64,000 bases of DNA. Source: Ureibacillus acetophenoni (lineage in GTDB: Bacteria > Bacillota > Bacilli > Bacillales_A > Planococcaceae). Below, one piece after another: positions 9,624 through 18,126 of the stretch; within the stretch, counting starts at the first letter, position 1, and every line of letters starts with the position of its first letter. Below the pieces are notes generated by a model. That model saw nothing but the letters and a program-made list of their open reading frames with translations, did not search any database and had not been told where the DNA came from. A program made the translations under genes and the position numbers. The stretch is taken from contig NZ_OBQC01000002.1 in NCBI RefSeq assembly GCF_900220965.1, positions 1-64,000 of the forward strand. The letters are read 5' to 3'.

Positions 9624-9842
9624 CTATTCAATATTTAGTCTTCTATTACTAGCCTTCTGCGTATGATTTTCTGACTTATTTTCTAATAAACTAAAGAACA
9701 TCCCGATGATAAAAATATACATACTGCTTTTTGCAATTTCGATTCCATACCAAATGGAAAGGCTTCCAAAAGCACTTATACCCATTAACACAATACCTAC
9801 TATAAATAGAAAAACAGAAAAGTATTTAAACCCTTTTACCAT
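9624..9842 (-). CDS. small two-helix membrane protein
   Basis: A 72-residue protein starting at ATG 9842, chosen because AAGGGGTGG lies at proper distance. An ATG 24 bp further upstream has no such site. Two hydrophobic segments occupy roughly residues 7-27 and 37-55, with a short polar C-terminal tail. I do not recognise a family. A plus-strand frame over the same bases lacks a ribosome site. Confidence 0.6.
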   Translation of the reverse strand: MVKGFKYFSVFLFIVGIVLMGISAFGSLSIWYGIEIAKSSMYIFIIGMFFSLLENKSENHTQKASNRRLNIE

Positions 9843-10073
9843 TGTGATGCCACCCCTTTTTCTCATTCATATGCGAACAGTTTTACGTTCACATTTTAGA
9901 CACCCTTTGTTAACAAAATTGTAACATATTAACCATAAAAAGAAAATACTTCTTTCTCAACTATTGACAAAGAGTGATTGATTGGTGAAAATAATTCTTT
10001 GATGCTAAAATAAAGTAATTATATTTATATAGTTCATATTTATTAGTGGCAAGATTTCGAGGAGGATCTAAAA

Positions 10074-10526
10074 GTGGATTTAAATTTGTCTGAAGTTATA
10101 ATTGAACGTTGTGATAAAGAAACAGAAGATGTTATTTCAAAAGAACAACCTTCTTTTTTAAACACATCATTAAAACATGTAAAAGAGTTTCCGAATGAGT
10201 TTATTTATATCGAGTCCCCTACTTTTGAACAGATTAAAGTAGACGCAATTTCATTGGAATTAGACGATGTTTTTCAAACTTATACAGCTTTACTAGGACT
10301 AAGAATGCAAAAGAAACATACAGCCGCGATTAAAAACTATTTTAATGAGCATTTAAAAGGTGAAAACAAATATTTTAGTGCAAGTTTTTCTGGAGACGAA
10401 GGTATGTGGGACTTAAACATTCCCCTTGATTATATGGATGGTTTTTCAGAAGATATGACAGTTAACGATGCAATTTCCTTAACTTATCTTTTAATTGAAA
10501 CATTAGTAAAAGAAATTGAACAATAA
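10074..10526 (+). CDS. conserved-looking hypothetical protein, 150 aa
   Basis: An acidic, soluble 150-residue protein beginning at GTG 10074 with a strong GAGGAGG site. There is no signal peptide, membrane segment or recognised motif. Alternating predicted helices and strands and a long helical C terminus suggest a compact cytosolic fold. It stands alone, with its own terminator downstream and about 200 bp of AT-rich promoter region upstream. Function unknown. Confidence 0.75.
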   Translation: MDLNLSEVIIERCDKETEDVISKEQPSFLNTSLKHVKEFPNEFIYIESPTFEQIKVDAISLELDDVFQTYTALLGLRMQKKHTAAIKNYFNEHLKGENKYFSASFSGDEGMWDLNIPLDYMDGFSEDMTVNDAISLTYLLIETLVKEIEQ

Positions 10527-10540
10527 CAAATACAAGAAAA

Positions 10541-10593
10541 ATGCCTTTTTAATTATTTGCATTAAAAGCGAATGATTAAAAAGGCATCTTTTA
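10541..10593. terminator. bidirectional terminator
   Basis: A perfect 13-bp stem (10541-10553 with 10575-10587) with A and T tracts on both sides, between two convergent genes. Confidence 0.85.
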
Positions 10594-10605
10594 TTATTTT
10601 GTATT

Positions 10606-11460
10606 TTAATGTGCGCTCGACAACATCATAGATCTTGCGATATTATACAAATCCTCGCCATTCAGTCGAATATCTGATCCCAACGAGACTGACAGCTCGT
10701 ACTTACCTAACTGATCTTCACGTATTTCGCCTACTCCATTAAATACAACAACTTTTTGAATAGTAAGCAATTCTTTAATTGCCCAAAATTTGTCTAAGTA
10801 ACTTTTGTTAAGCGGTTCTTTTTTAAAACTCTCCTCAAATACTATTTTAATATCTTCATCCTCATACCCAACTATAATTTCTGCAACTGAATCTATTAGT
10901 TCAACGTCTTTTACAAATCCTTTAATAAGGCGTACTTGTCCAATGTCTGTTGAACTTATTGCATTAACAAACTTTGATAATAGCTTCTTACCTTTAAGTT
11001 GCTCATCACCATCATTAAGTTCTCCACCAAATAATTTCATTTGAACAGTTTGATCTTTAATTTCTCCCTCTTTTTTCGGGCTTTGGTTTGCAATAGGTTT
11101 TAGTTTGTTATGTTCTGTGTCATCTGAATCTAATTGAACCATTGATTTATAAGCTCTTGTCAATGCGTTATACTTTCTTTCATTACTAATATTCATCGTA
11201 ATGACGTTCTTATGACCGAGTACGAATTTTCTGCCTGTTCGTTCTAATCTGTATATACAATTTGATGAATGGTTACTATGTCGCCAAGTTTTATAATGTG
11301 CTTTCGGACCACTACAATAGGATAGTTTTGCCATACAATGATCAGTCGGACAATAAAGATTTCCTTTATAAATAGCTTCGTACTTCTTCTTCGTTATTTC
11401 TTTAATTGTTATTATCTTGATGTCATCTTCTGTTATATATCTTGCTGAAGGAATTCGCAT
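10606..11460 (-). CDS. protein with N-terminal CoiA-like zinc-binding motif
   Basis: A 284-residue protein. I start it at ATG 11460, 6 nt after GGAGGT. Near the N terminus are Cys37, Cys42, Cys49, His61, His64 and Cys68, in an arrangement (CPTDHC ... HSNHSSNC) that resembles the zinc-ribbon front of CoiA-type competence proteins and some nuclease-associated proteins. The middle (110-150) is polar and probably flexible, and the C-terminal half is mixed alpha/beta without a motif I recognise. It is a single gene. A DNA-related role is only an inference from the zinc motif. Confidence 0.6.
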   Translation of the reverse strand: MRIPSARYITEDDIKIITIKEITKKKYEAIYKGNLYCPTDHCMAKLSYCSGPKAHYKTWRHSNHSSNCIYRLERTGRKFVLGHKNVITMNISNERKYNALTRAYKSMVQLDSDDTEHNKLKPIANQSPKKEGEIKDQTVQMKLFGGELNDGDEQLKGKKLLSKFVNAISSTDIGQVRLIKGFVKDVELIDSVAEIIVGYEDEDIKIVFEESFKKEPLNKSYLDKFWAIKELLTIQKVVVFNGVGEIREDQLGKYELSVSLGSDIRLNGEDLYNIARSMMLSSAH

Positions 11461-11573
11461 ATATATACCTCCATGACTCAATATTTTCTATTTCAGATGC
11501 TATTAAATTTATTATAGACTTTATTACTGACAATAGAAAGAAAATTCAAACAATTTAACAAGTAAACTTAAGA

Positions 11574-11611
11574 AAATAAAAAACCAGTCATTAACTTTAA
11601 CTGACTGGTTT
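11574..11611 (-). terminator. terminator of the AraC/GyrI gene
   Basis: A perfect 8-bp stem (ACCAGTCA 11583-11590 with TGACTGGT 11602-11609), then a T tract on the minus strand. Confidence 0.8.
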
Positions 11612-11642
11612 AATGGCAATTCATATCTTCATAATATTTTTA

Positions 11643-12512
11643 TTACCTATTTTCTTTTTTCTGAACTGGAAGCCACACTTCACTGTATACCTTGTCTGTT
11701 GACCCACCATGTTTTGTAAATGAAATACTTGGTAAATCTACAATCTCATAATCTGATGAAGGCAACCACTCAGAATAAATTTTTGCAGTAGTTTCTTGTA
11801 GTGCTTGAGGAAATGGACCAACATTTGGGAATATTGCCCATATACTTTGTTCAATCGTAATTTGCTCTAAATCATCAAATGTATTTTCCTTTGTTGTTGC
11901 AAAACCAATCATATGTGTCAAATTTCCCTTTTCTTCTAAGCGTCCCTCATCAAAATCATATGATACATTCAACACATAATGAGGATATAAGTCTGCAAGC
12001 TTGTGCATTTCCTCTCTCTGCTGCTGGGTGATTGACTGTGCCAATTCTAATATTGACTGACTTACTCCTTCAAATTGAATCGGCACCCTTTTAGATACTC
12101 CAACTATATTAAATTTTTCTTTCTTTTCTATTTTGAATTCCATAGAAACCCCACCTTTTATATCGATAATAAATGTAAATTTAGGAAATGACTTTTGAAT
12201 TTTATTTTTTGCAACTTCTGAAGGTAAAAAACCACTCCACTCACGAAATGCTCTCGAAAACCCTTCAATCGATTGATATCCGTATTTAAAGGCAATATCA
12301 GTTACTTTCTCACCGTTTATTAACTCCACATTGGCTAACGATAATCTCCTGTTTTTTATATACTCATTTAACGACATACCAGCTAAATACGAAAACATTC
12401 TTTTAAAATGATAGTCGGACATTCCTACAATTTTTGAAATATCATTACCCGAAATTTCTTCCGTAATATGATTCTCAATGTAATCCATTAGCTTATTGAA
12501 TTGTTGGATCAT
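11643..12512 (-). CDS. AraC-family regulator with GyrI-like effector domain
   Basis: A 289-residue regulator. Residues 1-100 hold the two helix-turn-helix motifs of the AraC family (ISKIVGMSDYHFKRMF and VTDIAFKYGYQSIEGFSRAF). Residues from about 125 on form a GyrI/SoxS-like small-molecule binding domain with the usual FxxVGVSKRVPI opening. Proteins of this plan respond to amphipathic compounds or antibiotics (family knowledge). It is a lone gene with a terminator on each side, so its targets are not evident here. Confidence 0.88.
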   Translation of the reverse strand: MIQQFNKLMDYIENHITEEISGNDISKIVGMSDYHFKRMFSYLAGMSLNEYIKNRRLSLANVELINGEKVTDIAFKYGYQSIEGFSRAFREWSGFLPSEVAKNKIQKSFPKFTFIIDIKGGVSMEFKIEKKEKFNIVGVSKRVPIQFEGVSQSILELAQSITQQQREEMHKLADLYPHYVLNVSYDFDEGRLEEKGNLTHMIGFATTKENTFDDLEQITIEQSIWAIFPNVGPFPQALQETTAKIYSEWLPSSDYEIVDLPSISFTKHGGSTDKVYSEVWLPVQKKENR

Positions 12513-12636
12513 CCATTTCCCTCCTTTACATCTACATCGTACCGTGAAAATTAATCATTCACTCGATAATTTTTATACGGAAAATATCGAAACTATTCTA
12601 ATTAAAGAAAGTGATTTCAAATTTAATTTTCACTAT

Positions 12637-12671
12637 AAAAGAGACTTACAATACATTAGTAAGTCTCTTTT
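12637..12671 (-). terminator. terminator of the methyltransferase gene
   Basis: A perfect 13-bp stem (12637-12649 with 12659-12671), A/T-ended on both sides, just after the stop of the leftward gene. Confidence 0.85.
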
Positions 12672-12680
12672 AACATACAT

Positions 12681-13646
12681 TTATTCACAAACAATCACTT
12701 GTCGTTCAAACTGTTGCTTCTTAGCAATTCCTCTATCTTTAATTGTGAAACCTGCTTTTTCGATCAGGTGGTCAATGGTATCGACAGTAATAAATACAAC
12801 ACGATCTGCAATGCGTCTAGCCTGTTTGACAATGTCATATTCTTCTTCAGGTGTAACATGAGAATATATATTATAAGGCATATCAATAATAGCCACATCA
12901 TAATGTTCGTTAACCTCAGAGATTGGACCCTTTGTGATAGTCCCATCCAGCTCAAAATATGCTAAATTTTCTCTTGCACCGACACATACAAGGGGACTAA
13001 TATCTCGTCCAACAATATCAACGCCCATTGAGAGGCCTTCTACGACAACGGTCCCGATACCACAACAAGGATCTATAACTTTCACATTATCAATGACCGG
13101 AACAGCAATATTAACAACTGTTCGTGCTACTCTTGTACTTAGTGCAGTTGAATAGCTCTTTGGTTTATGCATATGTTTACGCCAAACAGATTCCGATTTT
13201 ACATGGATCCCGAAATACCAATGATTCTCCAGTAAAAGTAACCCAAAAACGATTTCTGGATGATCTAACTCCGGTTCCCCTTCTATACATAGTCCAATTT
13301 CACGCTCGATCAAACGTCTATCGGGATGATGAATCTTCTTCGTATCTCCCAAATCCATTGTATTTAAACAAACTACTTTATACGACTCTGCAGTAATGTT
13401 TAACTTTTCTACGAGTTCTTTCATCTCTTCAATACTATTACTTTCATACAATACTTCGAGACGATCTTGAATAAATGGGCTCCTACTTGGGGCCACCTCA
13501 ATATCACTCATTAAATAATTCAGTTCTGTATCAAAATGAAAAAAAGATCTCATTTCCAAACGACATAGATCGTATTCATCTTCGTGGTGGGAATAAGTGT
13601 ATATAAATTTACGATTTGTTTTATTTAGTTGCAATCTTAGTACCAT
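12681..13646 (-). CDS. class I SAM-dependent RNA methyltransferase-like protein (TRM11/UPF0020-like)
   Basis: A 321-residue protein with a variable N-terminal half and a C-terminal Rossmann methyltransferase domain. The SAM-binding motif DPCCGIGT sits near residue 190 and the catalytic DMPYN (an N/D-P-P-Y variant) near 255, as in THUMP/TRM11-type guanosine methyltransferases. No clear THUMP domain is visible. tRNA or rRNA is the likely substrate by family. It is a single gene. Confidence 0.78.
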   Translation of the reverse strand: MVLRLQLNKTNRKFIYTYSHHEDEYDLCRLEMRSFFHFDTELNYLMSDIEVAPSRSPFIQDRLEVLYESNSIEEMKELVEKLNITAESYKVVCLNTMDLGDTKKIHHPDRRLIEREIGLCIEGEPELDHPEIVFGLLLLENHWYFGIHVKSESVWRKHMHKPKSYSTALSTRVARTVVNIAVPVIDNVKVIDPCCGIGTVVVEGLSMGVDIVGRDISPLVCVGARENLAYFELDGTITKGPISEVNEHYDVAIIDMPYNIYSHVTPEEEYDIVKQARRIADRVVFITVDTIDHLIEKAGFTIKDRGIAKKQQFERQVIVCE

Positions 13647-13797
13647 CCTTACTTAATAATAAAAAATAGACAGTCGAAAATGACTGCCTTGTTATTCATT
13701 TTATTTCTACTCAAATTTTCTTATTATAATATTAGTATACACTTAATAGAAAAGCATTTCTATTGAATCCGTGATTTTACAGGTTTTAACACGAAAC

Positions 13798-13828
13798 AAA
13801 AAGCTGAACCAACAAACTGGCTCAGCTT
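13798..13828 (-). terminator. terminator of the SCP2-domain gene
   Basis: A 10-bp stem (13801-13810 with 13819-13828), one wobble pair on the minus strand, followed there by a T-rich tract. Confidence 0.75.
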
Positions 13829-13834
13829 GAATAA

Positions 13835-14158
13835 TTATTTTTGATAGTAATCTAATATACTACTTAATTTCAAAAGTTGGGAAAGATCCCCTTTTGCTTT
13901 AATCTTTCCAAAGAAAAATGCAGTTTGCGGGTTCAATTCACCTGCAACAAGTTTTTCAAAGTTTTCACTCGTAATTTGTACAACACAAGCTGCCCTTTCA
14001 ACATTTTCGATAAGCACTGCCTTATCGCCTAAAAATTGAACACTATACTTTTCGCCTTGATCTGTAAACTCAAATTGAATAATATTTTCATAACCTTTTA
14101 ACCCACTACCATCTTGGTCTATTTTTTCTATCAGATTATTAATTGCAACAACACTCAT
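13835..14158 (-). CDS. SCP2 sterol-binding domain protein
   Basis: A 107-residue single-domain protein with the SCP2 pattern: a beta-rich N-terminal half, then ACVVQITSENFEKLVAGELNPQTAFFFGKIKAKGD, in which the G-x-hydrophobic-xxGD end is diagnostic. These small proteins bind lipids or acyl-CoA in a hydrophobic tunnel. The exact ligand is unknown. It is a lone gene with its own terminator. Confidence 0.85.
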   Translation of the reverse strand: MSVVAINNLIEKIDQDGSGLKGYENIIQFEFTDQGEKYSVQFLGDKAVLIENVERAACVVQITSENFEKLVAGELNPQTAFFFGKIKAKGDLSQLLKLSSILDYYQK

Positions 14159-14316
14159 ATTTTTATCCCCCTTTTCAAATCCCCTATTTCTAATTAAATA
14201 ATACCAATATATCCTTACTTTTCAACTATAATTTCTACTCTGTGCAAATTTCTTATCCAATCTGATTTATATTAGTATTCAACAGATAATATAAATATTT
14301 TAAGAAAATAATAAAG

Positions 14317-14346
14317 ACACTCTAAACACTTTAGTTTAGAATGTCC
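14317..14346 (-). terminator. terminator of purU
   Basis: A 12-bp stem (14317-14328 with 14335-14346), with one G-U pair on the minus strand and a T-rich tail beyond. Confidence 0.75.
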
Positions 14347-14362
14347 ATTAGAGATTAATTGT

Positions 14363-15247
14363 TTAATGAAAAACGATCGTCTTATTCCCTTCAACGATAA
14401 TACGATTTTCCAAGTGCCATTTTACTGCCTTCGATAATACTCGACGTTCAATTTGACGACCAATTTTCTTTAATGTCACTACATCATCACGATGATCAAC
14501 ACGCTCAACGTCCTGTTCAATGATTGGTCCTTCATCTAAATCGTTTGTGACATAATGAGATGTTGCACCAATTAGCTTAACACCTCTTATATGAGCTCGT
14601 TCATAGGGGTTTGCACCTATAAACGCTGGTAAAAAAGAATGGTGAATGTTAATGATACGATTCTCGAAATGATCCACAAATTGTGGTGTTAATATTTGCA
14701 TATACCTCGCCAATATTAATAAATCAACATTATATTCTTCCATTAGTTGAATTTGCTTTTGCTCCACTTCTTTTCGAATTTCTTTATTTGCAGGCAAATA
14801 ATAAAATGGTATTCCATAAGATTCAACAATTGGCCGCGCATTTTCATGATTACTGATGACAAGAGCAATATCAGTATCTAAATCCCCATTTTGCCATTCC
14901 CATAAAAGCTCTAGTAAGCAATGTAACTCTTTTGAACAAAAAATAGCGGAACGTTGACGTTTATGTAAATAATGAAAATAATAATCCATAGTATATTCTC
15001 GAGCAATTTCCTCAAATTCGTTTTCTAATTGAGAAGACTTATTAGACAGTCCATCACAGTGAAATTCAATTCTTATAAAGAAAGTTCCGTTTTCAGGGTC
15101 ACTTGAGTATTGGCTCGACTCTACAATATTCGCATTATGTTTAAACAAAAAACTAGATACTACTGATACGATTCCTGGCTTATCAGGACATTTCACTAAT
15201 AATCTTGCTCGATTTTCTAATTGTCTTAATTCCATTACTTGTTCCAT
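14363..15247 (-). CDS. purU: formyltetrahydrofolate deformylase
   Basis: A 294-residue enzyme that hydrolyses 10-formyl-THF to THF and formate. It has an N-terminal ACT domain (about 10-90, beginning ARLLVKCPDKPGIV) and a C-terminal formyltransferase-fold domain with the catalytic NIHHSFLPAF segment, plus DEGPIIEQD carrying the essential Asp. I choose ATG 15247 (AGGAGAGG upstream) over a start 39 bp earlier. It is a single gene. Confidence 0.94.
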   Translation of the reverse strand: MEQVMELRQLENRARLLVKCPDKPGIVSVVSSFLFKHNANIVESSQYSSDPENGTFFIRIEFHCDGLSNKSSQLENEFEEIAREYTMDYYFHYLHKRQRSAIFCSKELHCLLELLWEWQNGDLDTDIALVISNHENARPIVESYGIPFYYLPANKEIRKEVEQKQIQLMEEYNVDLLILARYMQILTPQFVDHFENRIINIHHSFLPAFIGANPYERAHIRGVKLIGATSHYVTNDLDEGPIIEQDVERVDHRDDVVTLKKIGRQIERRVLSKAVKWHLENRIIVEGNKTIVFH

Positions 15248-15509
15248 GTAAACCTCTCCTAATCTTATAAACATTTCTATTTTCACAATTATCTATTATT
15301 TTGACAAAATGAGCAATAAGCTATTTTCCTTCTTGTACCTTCTTCCATGTCATAAATATCGAGTAAAAAATAGTTACTAAAATTTCCGAAAAAAATATTG
15401 TAGTGGCTAGGAATAATTGGTAATTTTTCCGCATATAGTTGAATAGCTTACGAGAATTCTGCCCTAATTCAAGTAATGGGCAGTTTCTTATAGGGAAAGG
15501 GAGAATAAT

Positions 15510-16148
15510 ATGATCGTTAAACAAAGGTATTTATTAAAAGATGATGTAGTATTTTGTAAAGAATCCGACCCTGCCTCAAAAGTATTAGAAAAATTGTACG
15601 AATCAGGCTACAGATGCATCCCAGTTTTAGATGACGCAGAAGAAAAATTTGTTGGAAATGCTTATAAAGTACACATACTTGAACATCAACTTGAACATAA
15701 AGCAGATGTACCAATTTCCGAACTACTTGTTGACCAAGATGGTGTGATTAGTAAAGAAAGCTCCTTTTACAAAGTCTTTTTCTCCATAAAAAAACTACCT
15801 TATTTAGCAGTAGTAGATGAGGATGGATTGTTCGCGGGGATTCTTACTCACTCAAAGATTTTTGAAATCCTTGAAGAAGCTTGGGGTTATAAAACAGGTA
15901 GTTGTGCATTAACTATCGTATTCCCAGAGACTGACGGAATTTTAGCAAAAACATTATCAGAAATTAAGAAAAAACATCCTATTCAATGTGTTTTATCATT
16001 AGATGATCAAGAATGGTACTTAAGAAAAGTTATTGTTACTTTAAGTAAAGGTGCAACATCTAAAACAGTAAAGAACATTGAAACACTTCTCCATAAGATT
16101 GGTGCGCGAATCATTGATGTTGAAGTATTTGATAAAGATAATTTTTAA
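15510..16148 (+). CDS. cbpA: CBS-pair protein, cyclic-di-AMP receptor CbpA type
   Basis: A 212-residue protein with two CBS motifs (about 15-70 and 80-135) followed by an ACT-like C-terminal domain. This plan and length match the Listeria CbpA (Lmo0553) group rather than the shorter DarB/CbpB. Members bind c-di-AMP (family knowledge); the downstream partner is not known here. ATG 15510 follows AAGGGAG. It has its own terminator. Confidence 0.75.
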   Translation: MIVKQRYLLKDDVVFCKESDPASKVLEKLYESGYRCIPVLDDAEEKFVGNAYKVHILEHQLEHKADVPISELLVDQDGVISKESSFYKVFFSIKKLPYLAVVDEDGLFAGILTHSKIFEILEEAWGYKTGSCALTIVFPETDGILAKTLSEIKKKHPIQCVLSLDDQEWYLRKVIVTLSKGATSKTVKNIETLLHKIGARIIDVEVFDKDNF

Positions 16149-16156
16149 CAAACATA

Positions 16157-16185
16157 AAGGCCACTCACATGGAGTGGCCTTTTTT
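16157..16185. terminator. cbpA terminator
   Basis: A perfect 10-bp stem AAGGCCACTC / GAGTGGCCTT followed by a T6 run on the plus strand. It may also serve the convergent carbonic anhydrase gene. Confidence 0.88.
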
Positions 16186-17020
16186 ATTGGATGTATTCTT
16201 CTAAATTAAAATGATAAATTTTGCGATCATTTAATGGTTGAATGGGACGGTTATTTTGGGAATAGATCTTTGCAAAAGCTTCTATTTGAACGACCGACAT
16301 TTCAATCGGATCTTCAAATAATATCCAAGTTACTCCTTCTGTACATGGAGGTGTTGTTAAAGAACCACTGTATTGAAACACATCCAAGTCGTCTGGTAGC
16401 ACTTCGAGTAAATCAATTGATTGATTCATTTCATAAGGTTGTCCATTCATTTCATAAGGCATGACAGACCATAACTCAGCCAAATCATTATTTAATTTAC
16501 CTTCTTTAATAAAAAAACCAATAACTGCTATTTTTCCATCTTCTGAATGATGCACGAGATGACCTTCCATATTAAACGACTGACCATTTAACTTATGTTC
16601 ACTTGGTAGATGAAAATGAATTTGCACCAATGTAAATTTCTGATCATCGATTGTTATTGTGTTTTCGCCAGATGAATCCCTTACCTCTATGGTATGGCCA
16701 TTATTGACAACTATAAATTTTGTAGGATGATAATCTAGATGAATCTTTTCAAAGCTCCTCTCTTCCCATATACTTTCTTTCTCAATGTTTATAGGTGATT
16801 GTTCGTATCCACCACCACAAGCATAATATGAAGGGTCAATACTTACCCATTCCTTTGGGCCATTTTCTTCACTATATGTCCAATATACTTGTTGGGCCTC
16901 TTTATTTTCGACTGGGGCTTCTTCCAACTCCATAGGAACCGAACTTAATGAAACATAAACAATAATGGCAATAACTATCTGAACAGATAACAAAAACAAA
17001 TAATATTTTACCCTACTCAA
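16184..17020 (-). CDS. alpha-type carbonic anhydrase, membrane-anchored or secreted
   Basis: A 278-residue protein starting at TTG 17020 (AGGGAGG site). Residues about 6-25 are a signal peptide or anchor. The catalytic domain shows the alpha-class hallmarks: YEQSPINI, the zinc ligands in HFHLPSEH and in MEGHLVH, and the GSLTTPPCTEGVTW stretch. It hydrates CO2 outside the membrane. Alpha-class enzymes are uncommon in Bacillales, where beta and gamma classes dominate. It is a single gene convergent with cbpA. Confidence 0.9.
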   Translation of the reverse strand: MSRVKYYLFLLSVQIVIAIIVYVSLSSVPMELEEAPVENKEAQQVYWTYSEENGPKEWVSIDPSYYACGGGYEQSPINIEKESIWEERSFEKIHLDYHPTKFIVVNNGHTIEVRDSSGENTITIDDQKFTLVQIHFHLPSEHKLNGQSFNMEGHLVHHSEDGKIAVIGFFIKEGKLNNDLAELWSVMPYEMNGQPYEMNQSIDLLEVLPDDLDVFQYSGSLTTPPCTEGVTWILFEDPIEMSVVQIEAFAKIYSQNNRPIQPLNDRKIYHFNLEEYIQ

Positions 17021-17100
17021 ATCGTTCCCTCCCTTGCTGTAATTACATGCTGTTATTACTAAATTATCCAAAAACTTCGTATCTTAACTGCTTCAAATAA

Positions 17101-17132
17101 AATAAAAACACCTTCCTATTAATTGGAAGGTG
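17101..17132 (-). terminator. terminator downstream of the yqhGH operon
   Basis: CACCTTCC (17109-17116) pairs perfectly with GGAAGGTG (17125-17132). On the minus strand a T-rich tail follows. Confidence 0.7.
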
Positions 17133-17300
17133 AAAAGGAGGGGTTTCTGGGTTGATGTATTAAATACATCATTAAGAAATTTTGCTACAAATTTTGCTAC
17201 AGTAGGAATTGAATTGGATAGCAAATTGAATATATAGTTCTCGTTCCTATTCGAAGGATATTCCCAGTTGGTGATGGGTTGCCATGTGAAAAATGGCAAC
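17133..17300. other. 170-bp segment between yqhG stop and its terminator
   Basis: It contains AAAAGGAGGGG (plus strand), a duplicated ATTTTGCTACA word, and a 9-bp stem at 17277-17285/17293-17301 touching the yqhG stop. A 35-codon plus-strand frame (17130-17237) runs through it, but its GTG overlaps the stem of the terminator, so translation is doubtful. It could be a 3' UTR-derived RNA or a very small gene. Confidence 0.3.
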
Positions 17301-18089
17301 CTAACTTTTTAAATAAAACAACCCGCCATTAATAATTTCCACTTTAATTCTCGGATTGAAACGTTCTTCAAGTGCTTTCTTTTCTATTTCATAACTTTCA
17401 GGTTTTTCTTCGACACCTTCATAAAAATAATCTAATACTTCTTGCTCTTTTTCCCATCTCATTTTAGCTTCTTGTGCCCATGAATGATCATCATTTTGTA
17501 CAATGGATTGGATCATTTCATCTAATCTTTCTAATCCTCTATGGGGTTTAATAATGTATGGTAAACAATAGATATTCTCTGTTGGTTCATTAGTTAAATT
17601 AAGATTACAAACAGATTCATGAAAATCATCATGTATATTACCATTGACCAAATTTATCCCTAAAGAATACATTTTTTCTTTTGTTTGATCGCAGTAATAA
17701 GAGATTTTATAATTTACACATAAATAGGGTGTTAAAGTAGATCGGTTTCCATTTTCAGCTTGTTGTACTTTTTCATACATTTGAACGAACGCACCGAGCT
17801 CTTTTGTAGCCTTAAAAATTTGATTTAATCTTCTTGAACCAAAATGGATAATTTCACCCATAAATGGATTGTCAATTTTACTTCGGTCTGTAATTAATGT
17901 TAGTCTTGCTGGATTTGGAGGGCTACCTGTTGTTTCAATATACTGCCAGTAGAAAGGACGATTCATGATTTTCTTGTCTATATCAATCGTTAATTGGACA
18001 GTCAACATATATCCTTCATCGGATTCTATTTCACAATTTGTCTCATGAAAGAAGGTTCGTAAATATTCATGAACTTGTGGTGCAAACAT
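17301..18089 (-). CDS. yqhG: YqhG family protein
   Basis: A 262-residue protein matching the B. subtilis YqhG plan, with an N-terminal helix then YMLTVQLTIDIDKKIMNRPFYWQYI and GSPPNPARLTLITD. Function unknown. The start is placed at ATG 18089 because AAAGGGG lies 10 nt before it. The alternative ATG 21 bp upstream has no site. The gene follows the helicase by 37 bp on the same strand, the same pair as B. subtilis yqhH-yqhG, though the gcv genes that accompany them there are absent. Confidence 0.82.
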   Translation of the reverse strand: MFAPQVHEYLRTFFHETNCEIESDEGYMLTVQLTIDIDKKIMNRPFYWQYIETTGSPPNPARLTLITDRSKIDNPFMGEIIHFGSRRLNQIFKATKELGAFVQMYEKVQQAENGNRSTLTPYLCVNYKISYYCDQTKEKMYSLGINLVNGNIHDDFHESVCNLNLTNEPTENIYCLPYIIKPHRGLERLDEMIQSIVQNDDHSWAQEAKMRWEKEQEVLDYFYEGVEEKPESYEIEKKALEERFNPRIKVEIINGGLFYLKS

Positions 18090-18126
18090 TTGCTGTATTC
18101 CCCTTTCCATTACTAAAGCTATTAAA

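Noticed and set aside
9706..9924. 72-codon plus-strand frame opposite the small membrane protein
   Set aside because: No ribosome site; the minus-strand frame has one and a regular two-helix pattern.
17093..17299. 68-codon minus-strand frame downstream of yqhG
   Set aside because: It runs through the terminator hairpin and has no plausible start site.
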